Positions 46,278 through 57,860 of a stretch of DNA of 64,000 nucleotides are shown one piece after another. The translations under genes and the position numbers were made by a program. The DNA is taken from positions 39,614,175 to 39,678,174 of the forward strand of contig CM047426.1 of NCBI GenBank assembly GCA_026168455.1, in the 5' to 3' direction. Position 1 is the stretch's first letter. Each line of letters opens with the position of its first letter. The notes below the pieces were generated by a model. It had not been told where the DNA came from. It saw nothing but the letters and a program-made list of their open reading frames with translations, and ran no database searches. This stretch comes from Theocolax elegans (lineage: Eukaryota > Arthropoda > Insecta > Hymenoptera > Cerocephalidae).

Positions 46278-46660
46278 AAAATTCTAGCCAATAACTTAAT
46301 TAGGTCACGCATGACAAAGAATAAATTAATTAAGTAAATGTACAATATTTGATTGGTCAAGAGGAACCAAAACTCCACCCCAAACCCTTGATATAAATAG
46401 GGATGTCGCACCGGGGTGTGCGCTCTTGCTCTTTAGTCCTTTCTCAAGTAAGGTAAAATCCTACTGTATCCAAAATTTAACGCGAAATAAAGCAAGAATA
46501 TCGAAAGTCATTGTTCAGTATCTTTAAACCTTCAAACACCAGTCTTTTTCCTATTCCCTTTAAAATCCAAATTAGTCTATACCGCATTTCTATTGTAAGG
46601 GAGTCTCTGTATCGAGGATCAACGAGAGATTCTACGTTACGTCTACCCTAGGACGTAACA
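46270..46660 (+). repeat. 3' LTR of outer Ty3-like element (truncated)
   Basis: Matches 1384-1742 and 1986-2016 of the 5' LTR. It lacks the first 133 bp and an internal block of about 243 bp. It ends in ggacgtaaca, followed by the TSD ttat. Confidence 0.85.
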
Positions 46661-46749
46661 TTATAAAGTGTTATGAAAATCTAATAAAAGCTAATAACTT
46701 TTATTAAGTATTTATAAACATTATACGCATATGATTATTTCCGCTAGGG

Positions 46750-49264
46750 AATTGAATGGTTAAATAGCATAATAGGTTGAATGCATGAACATGTGCGCAA
46801 CAAGTTCTCGCTCCTTTTTTTTTTTGTTGTTATATTTTAAGCAGGCAATCGGAAAATTACCCAGCCAATCAGAGTGCGCGTATATTTGTAGCTTACCACA
46901 AAAGTGACGCTTTCTGCTGGCTATGGTTGCTACGAAACTATGTACTTTCGGTGTGCGGGATAAGAAAAGGTATTTTTTTAGCGTTTAAATAGATTTTTGG
47001 TTCGGGAAAAAAAATTGTGACAAAACTCATTTTTTTGCATTTTAAGGTTTATTTTATGTCTTGCAAGTACCTGTATATATAATTGGGGCAATTAAAATTT
47101 TTTAACAGATTCTATAGAAAATTTCCAAACTTTCTTGTATTTAACATGTATAACAAAAAATCAATAGGATTTGAGTTATAAAGCGATAAATATAGTTAAA
47201 AAATAAAAAATTTCATTAAATTTCAGTTTTTTAATTGCTGGCAGCATTAAACGTAATTAAAATACCGCTCTAAAAATTAAACTACATCTTTTTTAACCCA
47301 TTTCTAAAAGTATCCACCAGAAAAAAAATTTTTATTTTTTGACTGAATCACTTCACGTGAAATAGCTCATATATATACACGTGCGAAAGATGATTTTTGA
47401 CTCGCTTCGCTCGATCGTTAAATTTGCACTTGTTAGAAAATCAACACTTTCGCTCTTGTAAGGGAAAAGTACTGTTACATTTTTCATGAAAACGAAAATA
47501 TATTTTTCTATTTTCAATATAATAAATTCAGTTTACAAAGTGTTCATAAATATATATAAATAACTTTGTGAATTGAACTATTTTTCATCAGTCTCTCTTC
47601 CAGTTCTTAAATCCTCGTTTTTATTCGCAATGTTAAGTAAAAATTTTATTAGGTATTATAATTTTATGTTGCTTTTATTCTACTTTATTTTTTTTCTTAC
47701 TTTTTTTATTTTTGCTATTTTGCGCATTTAATCGATTCAAAGAAGGCTAAGAGGGCATATTTTAGGCCCTTTTTGGGTGTTCTGTATCATTTGAAATACA
47801 AAGAAACATTTTCATTTTTTCTTATTTAAAATACGTATAAATGGTGCCTCTTAGATTAATTTTCAATCATAATTTAAAAAGGGACCTAACTCGACACCTA
47901 ACTCCACACAACCCCTCAAATACTGTTCATGAAATTTATACTAAATTCGTCCTCAGTTTGAACCCAGTTCTTACAAAATCAGTACTACATTATAATGAAA
48001 TTAGTACTACATAAGAATGAGATTAGTACCAACTTTGTATCATATTGGTACTTTAGTAAGCTTAAATATTATTATAGTGTTTCTAAAATAAATAAAAAAA
48101 TAAAGAAATAATTTATTTAAAAATAAATTACGGGGTATTGTAAAATACACATTTACAAGTTTATTATTGTATGCAAATACTGAAAAAATAAAAAAAACCA
48201 GAGTATTTTTAGTAAAAAAGCACGCTTTTACAGTATTTTTAAAATTAATATTATTCTATAATTTTTTAATTCAATTAATGTTAATTTAAACATTTTTCAA
48301 GTACAATATAAAATAAAAAAAGTGATTTTTAAAATTTTTTGTTATGCTAAAACATGGAAAAAAATTATTTTGTTCAAATCTCATTTAAGCTGCAGATCTA
48401 TGTTCTGTGAGTAAAATAGCATCTTTGTTCGCTCTGAAGTTATTCTCTAGGTCTCTTCCTTTTTTAAATATTTCGATTTTAAAAAAAGCGTGTTTTTTTA
48501 CTAAAAAATACTCCAACATTGGTAAAAAGTGGGTTAAAAAAACGCTCAACTTCTCATTTTAAAGCTAAAGCAATTACCTTCTAAACCTCGTTGGTATTTT
48601 TGAGCTATCTGTACACTAAATCTACAACGGATCAAAAAGAGACATGTTGTTTAGTGTTTTCATCTCTTTTTAATACTTATAAAAACAGAAATTTGAATTT
48701 TTTAACTTTTGCAGTAGCATTTACTGAAAGCTTTTACATGCTTTTTTGAAAGGCCTTGGATTTTTTAAGCTACAACGTTTTGTTGCTAAGCACTAAAACT
48801 TTGAAATTTTGAAAGCATGTGGTGGAGAGTGTATTTTGTACTAATTTCCAAAAACTTGATGGAAACTTTTGAGGAATCTTTCCACAAAGCAGGTAAGCTG
48901 TTTATTGCAGTATTTTTTAGTGAAACATTTTTGCATAATTCATCGGGAATATTCCTTGATATATTGCTGCAATCTTCCATGATAAGCTTCTGGAAGCTTT
49001 TTGTGCGAGGCGTTACGTAACTTTTTTGAGCGTGTCCAGAAAGATTATAGTAGTCTATCTAGCTGTCTTTCACGAAAGATTACCAGTTTTATTAATGCAA
49101 TATTTTAATAAGCTTTCACGCAACCCTAATTTTATGTTCCACTGCAACTTATCACGTTTTTTACCGAAAATTTGCAGGAATCTTGCCAGAAACATTGTTT
49201 TTTGATCATTCACAAAAATTGCATTGGAATCTTGCTAAAATCTTTTATGCAAGCTCTCTGCATT
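46750..49264. other. AT-rich gene-poor stretch
   Basis: No gene is supported. A copy of an outer inverted repeat (46936-46965) matches 236-262 in reverse complement. Repeated agtactacat words occur near 47980-48060. ORFs near 48786-49020 overlap on both strands and have no motif. Confidence 0.5.
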
Positions 49265-49269
49265 ACGTA

Positions 49270-49800
49270 ATAAAAGCACGTACCAAAAGTACGTATTGTT
49301 ACATGCTAAATTCGAACATTTTGTTACGTACATATTGGCGCGTAGTTTTGGCACGTAATTTTATTACGTACTTTTGGTACATAACTTTTCTTTTCTTTTT
49401 TTTTTTTTGCTTAACGTCGCTCTCACACTGATGATACTTCTGCACGTAATACAATTACGTACTTCAGGTACGTAACTCAATAAAAATATTAAAAAAACAT
49501 CTTTTAACTGTTACGCTTGGTCCGTAAAGCTTAATCCGGAGATGCCGGCTCGCGCCCTTACTGTGTCTGCCGATTGATTAGTGTATTTTCAATAAGTATG
49601 CTTTTACAAAAGATATCGCACGTACCTCTGTGGTCGCTGATGATACGCATCAGTGTGAGAGCGACGTTAAGCAAAAAAAGAAAAGAAAAATTATGTACCA
49701 AAAGTACGTAATAATATTACGTGCCAAATCTGTGAGCCAATATGTACGTAACAAAATGTTCGAATTTAGCATGTAATAATACGTACTTTTGGTACGTAAT
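49270..49800. mobile_element. Inverted-repeat element with about 160-bp arms
   Basis: The left arm (about 49277-49437) is matched in reverse by about 49640-49796: acgtaccaaaagtacgta, tgctaaattcgaacattttg, and gcttaacgtcgctctcacac all recur inverted. The inner ends of the arms carry a SINE-like 3' tail (gagcgacgttaagc). The central 200 bp includes part of a SINE body. No TSD was fixed. Confidence 0.7.
49520..49690 (+). repeat. SINE-like body related to 51238-51434
   Basis: The order gtgtattttcaataagtatg, ggtcgctgatgatac, gagagcgacgttaagc plus an A-rich end parallels the SINE body at 51330-51434 (atgtattttcaacaagtgct, cgtcgctgattagc, agagcaacgttaa). It lies inside the inverted-repeat element. 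Confidence 0.5.
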
Positions 49801-49802
49801 TT

Positions 49803-51237
49803 TATTTATTTATTTATTTTCAATAGGGTAATCTTTTTATTATTTTATTTCTGAAAGTGGCTTACTTATCTTTGAATTTATTTCTATACTTTATAATTTT
49901 GTTTCTGCGCATCTTTCTCATAAGATTTCCTCTTATATAAAACATTTCTAATTTTTATATTCATAACAATTTTTATTAGATTATTTAAATTTCAATATAT
50001 AAATTTAAAAATAAATTTATTTTGCCAACATTATCCCCTGTAACATTAAGATTTGATATTTTTTCGTTCGTGCTTTACGGAAATTGACGTATTATTTATT
50101 TTGGACAATTTGCTTTCGTATATACGATTAATTCATTTTTAAGTATTCGAATATTTAGTATTTCAATACATTTACAATTTGTATTTTATTTATTTGGAAT
50201 AATAACTTTTCTGTAAAATTTACTTTTGGATCATCGAGACCTCCCCTGCTAAAACTGTCTATTTTCGATTTTTTCACTTATACAATATCTTTGATTTATT
50301 ATATTTTTGGTTTGCATCAAAATCCCATATTAAAACAAATTTTGTTATATTGTTTTAAAGAATAACCTGTTTCGATCAGAGCCATATTGATGCGTACAGT
50401 CCAAAATCAAAACTAACAAAATGAGCCTTGATAGCCAATTTTATTACTGCAAACTAGATATTTGTAAAAATGGTAAACAATTATATTGAGCGCTTCAAAC
50501 TTTTTCCCATTTAATAAGGTAAAAGTACCAATTGCGAAACTGTGCCGTATTGTGTAGTATTAAATTATTATTATATTTTAACAAAACTGTGAGTCTTTTA
50601 TAAATGGAAAAAATAAATCATATTTCAAGTAAGCGTTAAGAAAAGTAGATTTATAAATATAAGAACATAAAATATATGTAATCAAGAAAAAAATATAAAA
50701 GGTTCAAAAGTCAAATAATTTGGAAGGTTATGGTGACAAATAATGTTGATTTCCGATGCCTTGTTTAAGCCATTTTAAACATAATTCATTATGCTTTACA
50801 AACATAATACTATGAATAGACTCTATACTTTCAAATGATGTACACTAACATTCAAATTTATATCTAATTGCTTCATAAATTATACTGTTCCAAAATATGT
50901 ACATTATTTTCTCATGTCCATAAGTATTAATTGGAACAGCATGAAAAAATGTTTCATAATTGATACATAATTCTATATTTCGTCCGTTTCGTGGAACACT
51001 TTTAACATTAAAATATTTTATATTTATTTCTCATTTTTTAAATGTCTAATTGTTAGCAATCATTAACTAATAACTATTTTAATATTTTACATAATCTTCG
51101 ATAAGTCAACTATGTGTAGTAAATACATATAATTTAAAAAACATAATTCTAATCAACAAAATTATTTTGAATGTTCCATCTTACGTACAAATTCATATTA
51201 ATAATTATCTCATATTTAATAATTACCCAATAAGAGA
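49803..51237. other. AT-rich stretch, nothing recognised
   Basis: No ORF with motifs, no clear repeat and no RNA gene seen. Confidence 0.5.
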
Positions 51238-51434
51238 GGCCTGCGATGGCTCGAACGGTAGGGCGTCGGACTCGTAATCTGGAGGTCCCAGGTTCGATTC
51301 CCGAGATTGATACAAGCACTACTGGCGAATGTATTTTCAACAAGTGCTTTCTTCACCAAGACATCGTATGACCTCCGTCGCTGATTAGCACCGGTTTGGG
51401 AGCATAAAAAGAGCAACGTTAAAATAATAAAAAA
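51238..51434 (+). mobile_element. tRNA-derived SINE
   Basis: A-box TGGCTCGAACGG (51247-51258) and B-box GGTTCGATTCC (51291-51301) in a tRNA-like head, followed by a body and a tail gagcaacgttaaaataat with poly-A. The 3' body is shared with the array SINE while the heads differ. The cloverleaf runs straight into the SINE body, so it is not a functional tRNA gene. Confidence 0.75.
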
Positions 51435-51957
51435 AAAAAAATTATAGACTCAACATAAGCATAAAAAATTAGGATTAATATGAAAAAATATTAATTATTA
51501 ACTTCGAAAAAATATTAATTGTACACTAATAAACTCTTTATTTTGCTTAAAAATAATTAAAATTTATATACTTAGTAAAAAACCGTTTCGACACTGGTAC
51601 TTTTACCATATGTAATACAAAAAGTTGACCTATTTTGAGGTATTTTAAGGTTATTTAACTTCCAATATGATGAAAAGTGGAACAAAGGAAAAAACTGTTG
51701 TTAGAACATGCATAACTGGATACAAATTAATATTTTGAATTAAAATTTCTTGCAGATTATGGATTATATTGTTAGACTATCTAAAAAAACATAAGTCAAT
51801 TTAAAATTTATGTACACTTGTCGTGAAATCACCCATATTTATTTTATTAAGGAGATAAGTCTGGGTTAAAATTGAAAAAACAATTGAATATTATTAACTA
51901 ATAATTGTTTCCATAACAATTTAAAACATTTCTTAATTTTTTAAACTAATTTACTTA

Positions 51958-52345
51958 CCGTCACATACCCAATTATTGATCATGAACCAATTTCTGATCA
52001 GTATATTATTTCAATAAAATAATAAGATTTGCATAAATTAAAATGTGGCTACACACAATTTAAAGGTTAAAAAATCAATAATTGGATAGTAGACTTAACT
52101 AGGAATTGGCATATGTACCGAAAATTTACTGATCAGAAATTGGTACTTCCCGCTTTTTTTTCTTAGATTGTTGCTTACTTTAAAAATAGCTGTTATTTTA
52201 TTTTTCTGAGATGGCTAAAAGGAAGTTTAATACTTGTACTTTCTGTATCCGTCAAAATATATACGATTATTAGTCTTTTTAACATTAAATTATTCTATAA
52301 ACGTACGGATTTCCCTTAATTGATCAACAATTGGGTATGTGACGG
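51958..52345. mobile_element. 388-bp MITE with TA TSD
   Basis: The ends CCGTCACATACCCAATT and its reverse complement are flanked by TA (51956-51957, 52346-52347). A second inverted pair, accaatttctgatcagta near 51985 and tactgatcagaaattggt near 52127, lies inside. Non-coding; Tc1/mariner-type by TSD. Confidence 0.75.
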
Positions 52346-52903
52346 TATTATTAACTTTTAATTTAATTTTTTTGACCAATTTATATGTAGCATAACCCTA
52401 GTAAAAATTTAACATTTAAGGTTAACAAAACTCTAATTTTGCCATTAATTGGGCATTTATTAGGTATTTTATGATAAATAGCCATTTTCTGACTTAAAAA
52501 TGTTATATTTATTGTCAGATTTCTACTAGGGTACTATTTTAATTAATTATAACAGACTCTATACCTTGAGGTTTTTTCCATAATGGACAGAATATCTCAG
52601 GAATCATTTCATCGAATAGACTAATATTTTAACAATAACTTTTCAAAAAAAATTATACTTGTCATGTTATTCAGAAAAATTAAAAAATTATGTAATAAAC
52701 ACCTAAATAATTAGTTTTTAATATAATAATTAACATTAACATTTCGAGTTTAATTACAAAATTCTGTTTCATTTAAATGGATTAAAATCATTATTGTTTA
52801 AATGTTAGTTTATTCGATGAAGTGGTTTCTAAGATATCCTTTGTATTATTTTTGCGTAAAGCAATTAAATAATTAAATAATTAAATAATAACCCTGTTAA
52901 AAA

Positions 52904-53013
52904 AATTAGTACGAATTTAGTACAAAATCAGCACTAAATTTAGCGCTAAATCAGTACAAAATTGATACGAAATTCGTCCGAAATTTGTACAAAATTCGTA
53001 CCCTGCAAGTCCG
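52904..53013. repeat. Palindrome of gtac/aaatt words
   Basis: agtacgaatttagtacaaaa near 52907 faces gtacaaaattcgtac near 52989-53002, centred on aaatttagcgctaaat. Similar agtac words lie near 47980. Confidence 0.5.
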
Positions 53014-53209
53014 AATTTACAGTTCTAAATATGCATTATTATTATTGAATATATTTAAATAATTCGTTTATTGATTGTTATGTAATAAATTCATTATGTC
53101 ACTTTATAGTGAAATATTCTAATAAATTACTTATGCACACTTGCACGAATTATTAATATATGAATTTCAATAAATGGTTATAGCATTCTATCTAAAATTA
53201 CTTTGCTGT

Positions 53210-53457
53210 TGTTGGGAATGAGGGTTCGATTTCTTTCTTAATTGATCACTAGGTAGTCAAAAAATGACAAACTTATTTATTACTAAGATAAAAGTTAAAA
53301 CAGAGGAGGTTAAGGTACATTTCAATCGCTAATCGAGCTCTTCTCCTCTCCGTGTCTCAAACGGTTCTGCCCTTACCGCTCCCTCGCGCTCGCGACTCGA
53401 CTACGCAATCCAAAAGTACGCATGCGCAGATGCTTCTAAACTCGCTGATTTACAACA
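53210..53457 (-). repeat. 3' LTR of BEL/Pao-like element
   Basis: tgttgggaatgagggttcg ... ctgatttacaaca; differs from the other LTR at about five positions. Confidence 0.95.
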
Positions 53458-53469
53458 TCCTCCCCCTTT
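53458..53469 (-). other. Polypurine tract of BEL/Pao-like element
   Basis: Minus strand AAAGGGGGAGGA directly before the 3' LTR. Confidence 0.7.
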
Positions 53470-53927
53470 GGGAAAGGTATTTTACATTTTCACAAATCAT
53501 GAAGTTTCTAGTCATATTATTCATCTAATAAAATCAAATATAAAACATACATGATAAAGCATAACGCAAATAACATACATCAAAATAAAATTATCGATCA
53601 CATATGTTATTGGGTGACATACTAAGACAAATAAAATTACATTATTATTATATTATGTCCTTATTGGAGAGAAGTGATCGTCTTACTCACAACACACAAA
53701 GGAAAGAGTATAGTTTTTTTTTCAATCGAGAGAACAAAAAATTAATTAATAAAAACAAAAATTACATTAATCAAAACGCTGCGGTTTTCGGATCTTTCGT
53801 CCAGCCTTGGTAATAGTAGTTGGTTCCTTCGTTTTCTGATTAATTTCGGAACCTTTGTGATGCTGTCGTTGAGTTGAAAAACTCTTACAATTAGTCGCAA
53901 CTTTGGTTTTTTCGCGTAAAGTATCAG

Positions 53928-55450
53928 TTAAAGCAGATTTTTTAATGTTAATTCAAGCGGATAAATACGCTGTATCGGTCTCTTAAGCATGCCTTTTTTT
54001 ATTTGTAACATATAAACCCTATTTTTGCCATCACTACCGGAAATTACCTGAGTGACTCGCGCGAGAGGCCAATCGATCCGCTTATGGATATCATCTCCAA
54101 TAAGTACAATGTCATCAACATTGACACAACGAGATTCATAATTGTTGTTTTTTAATGCTAGATTACTTAAATATTCGGATCGAAATCTTACTCTAAGATC
54201 GCGCATGAGTTTTTTGCGATATCTTAATTTATCTGTTTCAACGATTTCGTGTAGAAAGAGTGACGACGTCAAAGGTCGTAAGTCATCGGGATCCTCCGAA
54301 ATATATGTCAACGGGCGCGAGTTCATTACAGATTCGGCATCACATAGCACTGTGGATAAGTCTTCAAACGATAAGCTGGCTTTCCCTAAAACTTTTCTTA
54401 GAATGGTTTTGAGTATTCCAATGAGTCTTTCCCACCAACCGCCCCACCAAGGTGCTGAAGGGGGATTACAATGCCACTCAATCCGCGACGCTGTACTAAA
54501 CTTAGCTATTTTATACCAATTTAAACTATTTAAGGCATTTTTAGCTCCCACGAAATTCTTCCCATTGTCGCAGTATATATCTCGCGGACGGCCTCGTCTA
54601 GCTATAAATCTTCGAAGACATTCTAAAAATCCCTTAACTGCTAAAGTTGATGTGAGTTCGAAGTGTACTGCCCAGTAAACGGCACACGTGAAGATACGTA
54701 CCCAAGCTTTATCTCCGTTTCGTATAAACAAGGGACCCGCAAAATCTACACCTACAACTTCGAAGATCGCAGCATCGCGAACTCGATCGAGTGGTAGCGG
54801 CGGGGATTCACATTCCATGCGCTTAACCCTTTGTTTCTTACACACGACGCATGCGGCAATGATACTTCGAATTGTCTTTCGCAACGATATTATCCAAAAA
54901 CGTTCGCATAAATGACTCATAATTATTAGAGCTCCAACATGGCCCAAGTTCTCGTGAGTCTCTCTGATTAATATTCGTGTACTATTTCATTATTGCTATC
55001 TAACAGAATAGGAGATAAAAATGGTGCGTAATCTATCCGATTAGAGATTTTCGTTTTAACCACGAGCAAGCCGTTCTCATTTACAAATGTCTTAAAAGAT
55101 GACAATTTGTCGTGCTTTGCCGTGACAAACATAGCAGTTTGTATATGTTTTAATAATTTAATTTCGGCTGCTTTAATTTCAAAATTAGTCAAATGAAGTG
55201 TCCGACGGTCTCGCTTGCTCGTATACGGAGTAACCAGAGGGTCACTTGCGCCTTGTTCGTCTTTTGATTCTCTTTTGCGAATAATTTCAGCTTTTCGATT
55301 TTTGAAGAAACGTAAAGTCCAGGCGAAAAAGCGTATAAGCTTATTATAGGACGAAAAATAATTTTGTACGTTGAAATCATTTTTATCGAGATTGACCATA
55401 TGCACAAGTGAAACCCGTTTACATGCATACTTACTTTCTAAATCTTTCAT
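53928..55450 (-). pseudogene. Integrase region of BEL/Pao-like element
   Basis: Two minus-strand ORFs (55450-54968 and 54947-53928). The first covers the stretch just before the integrase zinc finger (LLKHIQTAMF, FVNENGLLVVKTKI). The second has the end of that finger (CVVCKKQRV) and a DDE core: GVDFAGPLF, YCDNGKNFVGA, and PPSAPWWGGWWERLIG with the catalytic Glu. The C-terminal part VDDIVLIGDD...WPLARVTQV is typical of BEL/Pao. The frames are broken by a short gap at about 54950-54967. Confidence 0.8.
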
Positions 55451-55519
55451 TCGTATCAGAAAAACATTATGTTTCTCGCGTTTCGTTTAAATGCCACCGA
55501 ATAATGTGTGTACGATTTC

Positions 55520-55843
55520 CTATTCTCCACGCGATACATAACCTAACTCCCTGGCAACTTCGGTACGAATGTACGAACGTTGCGATCCGCTATCGAAAAC
55601 TACTCTACATATTTTTTCCTTAGTCGACGAAAAAAGCTTGACTCGTAACGTTTGTAAACAAACAGCGGGATAATCGGAAACTGTCGTCAATGTGTATTCA
55701 GTCGTCACTGTTTTGTTTGGGTTCTCGGAATCGCCATTATTTAATTCGCGTTGATCTATATTTTCTTTCGAATTAACGCGTGAACACATTAATATAACAT
55801 GACGTCCTTGACACTAACTACATTTCAAACGGATTCTACAATT
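55520..55843 (-). pseudogene. Protease of BEL/Pao-like element
   Basis: After the TGA the same frame continues with a further cysteine pair and then VVFDSGSQRSYIRTEVAREL, the DSGS active site typical of BEL-type aspartic proteases. It ends at 55520, before any RT motif. Confidence 0.7.
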
Positions 55844-57046
55844 TCATGATATATGCCCGCGTTTTAAACAATTAAAACATCCGTTTTCCCGTCTTACGAC
55901 GTCTTTACGTTCTTGTAAACTTAACTTGCGAGCCGAATCACATTCAGTACTTTTGTGCCCCGATTTGCAGAAAATACATTTTAAAACTTTATCGGGTTCC
56001 TTTGATACAAATAAGATGCTCGCGCTCGGTACATTTTTCGTCGTTTCTGTAGTTTTACCTTTCTGTTTCTTAGAATTGTCTTGCATCGTCTTGACGCCGA
56101 AACCCGTCAAAGCCATTTCGATACGTTCTTCATTTTCGACCTCCGTTCTTAAAAATTCTAACAACAGTGTTAATCGGTCTTTTACTTGCTGTCCTTGGTC
56201 ACCGGTGTCCTGTGTCTCTCTTACGCCGTTACGTTGCCACGCACGAAGCACCTCTTCGGGTAGAGGAGGATTCGACCAATGGGTACAGCATGGCTGCGCA
56301 CTTATCCGTTTTGACGCCGCGAGAATCCAGCGCCCGTGTGTATGATTCGATTTTATCATAAAGATGTGCGATCGAAGGTATTTTGACCGATTTTATCGCG
56401 TTTTGCAGTACAAGACTAAGCATTTCTCGTATATAAAATTCCACTTGAAGATCTTCTCGTCCGAAGCGGTTTTTCAAACACGTGAAAGCCTTTTCATAAT
56501 TGTCTCCTGTAGGTGGAAAGGTTCTCACTATATCGTTCGCTCGCGAACCCGTTATCGTGGTTTCAAGGAGATACTGGAATTTGTCCTCGTTTGAAATAGT
56601 TGGATCTTCGTAGATTTTCTTATACTGACTCCAAAAAGGAAGCCAATCCTTAATCTGTCCGTTAAATTTCGGCATTTCGATGTTTGGAAGGTTTAGTATC
56701 TTCTTGGAATTTACTACACTCGTATGCGTCGTTGCAGCTGTGTTCGGTGAAGTAGCCTTTGTCAAGGTTTCGAATTTTAGCTTGGCTACTAAATACTGCG
56801 TTTTGTAGGCGTCGTCAATTTCAATTTCTCTTTCCAATTCTTCGTCCGTCGTTGTAGCAGTCTCGTATAATTGTTTATTGTGCTTCGCATGTATCGCGTC
56901 CAAATCCACCATATTAGCTCCGAAAAACTGGAATGCAACGATCTTATCTTCTCTCGATGCTTCGGGACTGCTTAATTTGTTGTTAATATGTGAGCTTTAG
57001 TGAATGCCGTGCGTACCGCTTTTCTGTGTTTCTTGATAGCCTCCAT
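55844..57046 (-). pseudogene. gag of BEL/Pao-like element
   Basis: Starts at 57046 (MEAIKKHRKAVRTAF). A two-base shift soon after (near 56985) moves the frame to the one with MVDLDAIHAKHNKQLYE and a BEL-type capsid region (LPNIEMPKFNGQIKDWLPFW, DKFQYLLETTI, AFTCLKNRFGRED). Another shift near 56265 moves it to the frame with LPEEVLRAWQRNG. The C-terminus carries the knuckles CIFCKSGHKSTEC and CFNCLKRGH, then a TGA at 55844. The fold and order match DUF1759-type gag of BEL/Pao elements. Confidence 0.75.
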
Positions 57047-57112
57047 GTTTTACCGTTACACAAAATATCTTAGTAGAATTACGACTTTCCATCGACACTA
57101 CCCTTCCCGTCC

Positions 57113-57127
57113 TCACCACGGTCGCCA
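57113..57127 (-). other. Primer-binding site, tRNA-Arg type
   Basis: Minus strand TGGCGACCGTGGTGA starts two bases inside the 5' LTR; the first bases fit a tRNA-Arg 3' end. Confidence 0.6.
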
Positions 57128-57129
57128 AT

Positions 57130-57377
57130 TGTTGGGAATGAGGGTTCGATTTCTTTCTTAATTGATCACTAGGTAGTCGAAAAATGACAAACTTATTTAT
57201 TACTAAGATAAAAGTTAAAACAAAGGAGGTTAAGGTACATTTGAATCGCTAGTCGAGCTCTTCTCCTCTCCGTGTCTCAAACGGTTCTGCCCTTACCGCT
57301 CACTCGCGCTCGCGACTCGACTACGCAATCCAAAAGTACGCATGCGCAGATGCTTCTAAACTCGCTGATTTACAACA
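57130..57377 (-). repeat. 5' LTR of BEL/Pao-like element
   Basis: Copy of 53210-53457. In element orientation it starts tgttgtaaatc and ends cattcccaaca. Confidence 0.95.
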
Positions 57378-57641
57378 GCTGTATAGTAAACTTTATGGAA
57401 TTTTTCTGATTCTCAATTATAGGTTAAGTTGCCTATTATTGTACTTTTATACAACTAATTAACGTATTTGACAAATCTGAATCGACAGGAATGTGCTTAC
57501 TTTACTTACAAACCGACTAAATCATTAGTTTATTGGTATTAATAACGGAATAATGCAATAAATATTAATAAAGTTCCGGAATTATTCATTCGGGGTGTAA
57601 CAAATAAGGACGATTCGAAGTATAATATAAAAACGTGTTGA

Positions 57642-57712
57642 TGGCGCAAACGGTAAGGTTTCCAACTTTGACGCAGAGGGTCCCAGGTTCGAAACCCGAT
57701 GTCCGGTGCAGA
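57642..57712 (+). repeat. tRNA-like SINE head
   Basis: A-box TGGCGCAAACGG (57642-57653) and B-box GGTTCGAAACC (57686-57696), followed by a T-run at 57714 that would stop RNA polymerase III. The stem pairing looks too weak for a working tRNA gene. Confidence 0.5.
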
Positions 57713-57860
57713 TTTTTTTCGTTATTTAATGTATATTCTATTTAATTTCAGAAAATATATATGTAATAAATTAAAATGTTTAAAATGCTAAATAAAATAG
57801 AAAAAAATAGAAAAATGTGACCCGGCAAGCCGCAACAAAATAAATTTTTTATATGCATGG

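Larger units (their letters stand above)
1251..46660 (+). mobile_element. Ty3-like LTR retrotransposon, deleted and split by nested elements
   Basis: This plus-strand LTR element runs from the 5' LTR (1251-2016), through a tRNA-Pro-type primer site, a gag with CCHC knuckles and an aspartic protease, to a stub of RNase H that abuts a truncated 3' LTR. A 4-bp TSD (TTAT at 1247-1250 and 46661-46664) fits its outer ends. Without the insertion at 5266-45834 it is only about 4.8 kb. Reverse transcriptase, most of RNase H and integrase are missing, so it could move only with help in trans. The Ty3 assignment rests on domain type; the family is not named. Confidence 0.75.
735..46749. mobile_element. 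Small inverted-repeat (MITE-like) element, split by nested insertions
   Basis: The left end reads cccaggcggaaat (735-747). The right end, read in reverse complement from 46749, reads ccctagcggaaat. A second inverted pair lies inside: gattttggactct near 806-818, and gagtccaaaatc near 1229-1240. If the LTR element at 1251-46660 is removed, the two halves form a roughly 600-bp fold-back unit. The TSD is unclear and the arms diverge between the matching blocks, so the exact ends are inference. Confidence 0.4.
53210..57377 (-). mobile_element. BEL/Pao-like LTR element lacking reverse transcriptase
   Basis: Two 248-bp LTRs (53210-53457, 57130-57377) with a perfect 5-bp TSD GCTGT (53205-53209, 57378-57382). 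Minus-strand remains of gag, protease and integrase are in BEL/Pao form. Only about 70 bp separate protease from the integrase-side ORF, so RT and RNase H are deleted. Several frameshifts and a stop show it is dead. Confidence 0.9.

Noticed and set aside
48786..49431. Several overlapping 60-80 codon ORFs
   Set aside because: Both strands overlap, there are no motifs or splice support, and part lies in an inverted-repeat element.
51238..51310. Functional tRNA gene
   Set aside because: A and B boxes are present but the sequence continues into a SINE body with a poly-A tail; the same holds for the heads at 16845, 18888, 20030 and 57642.
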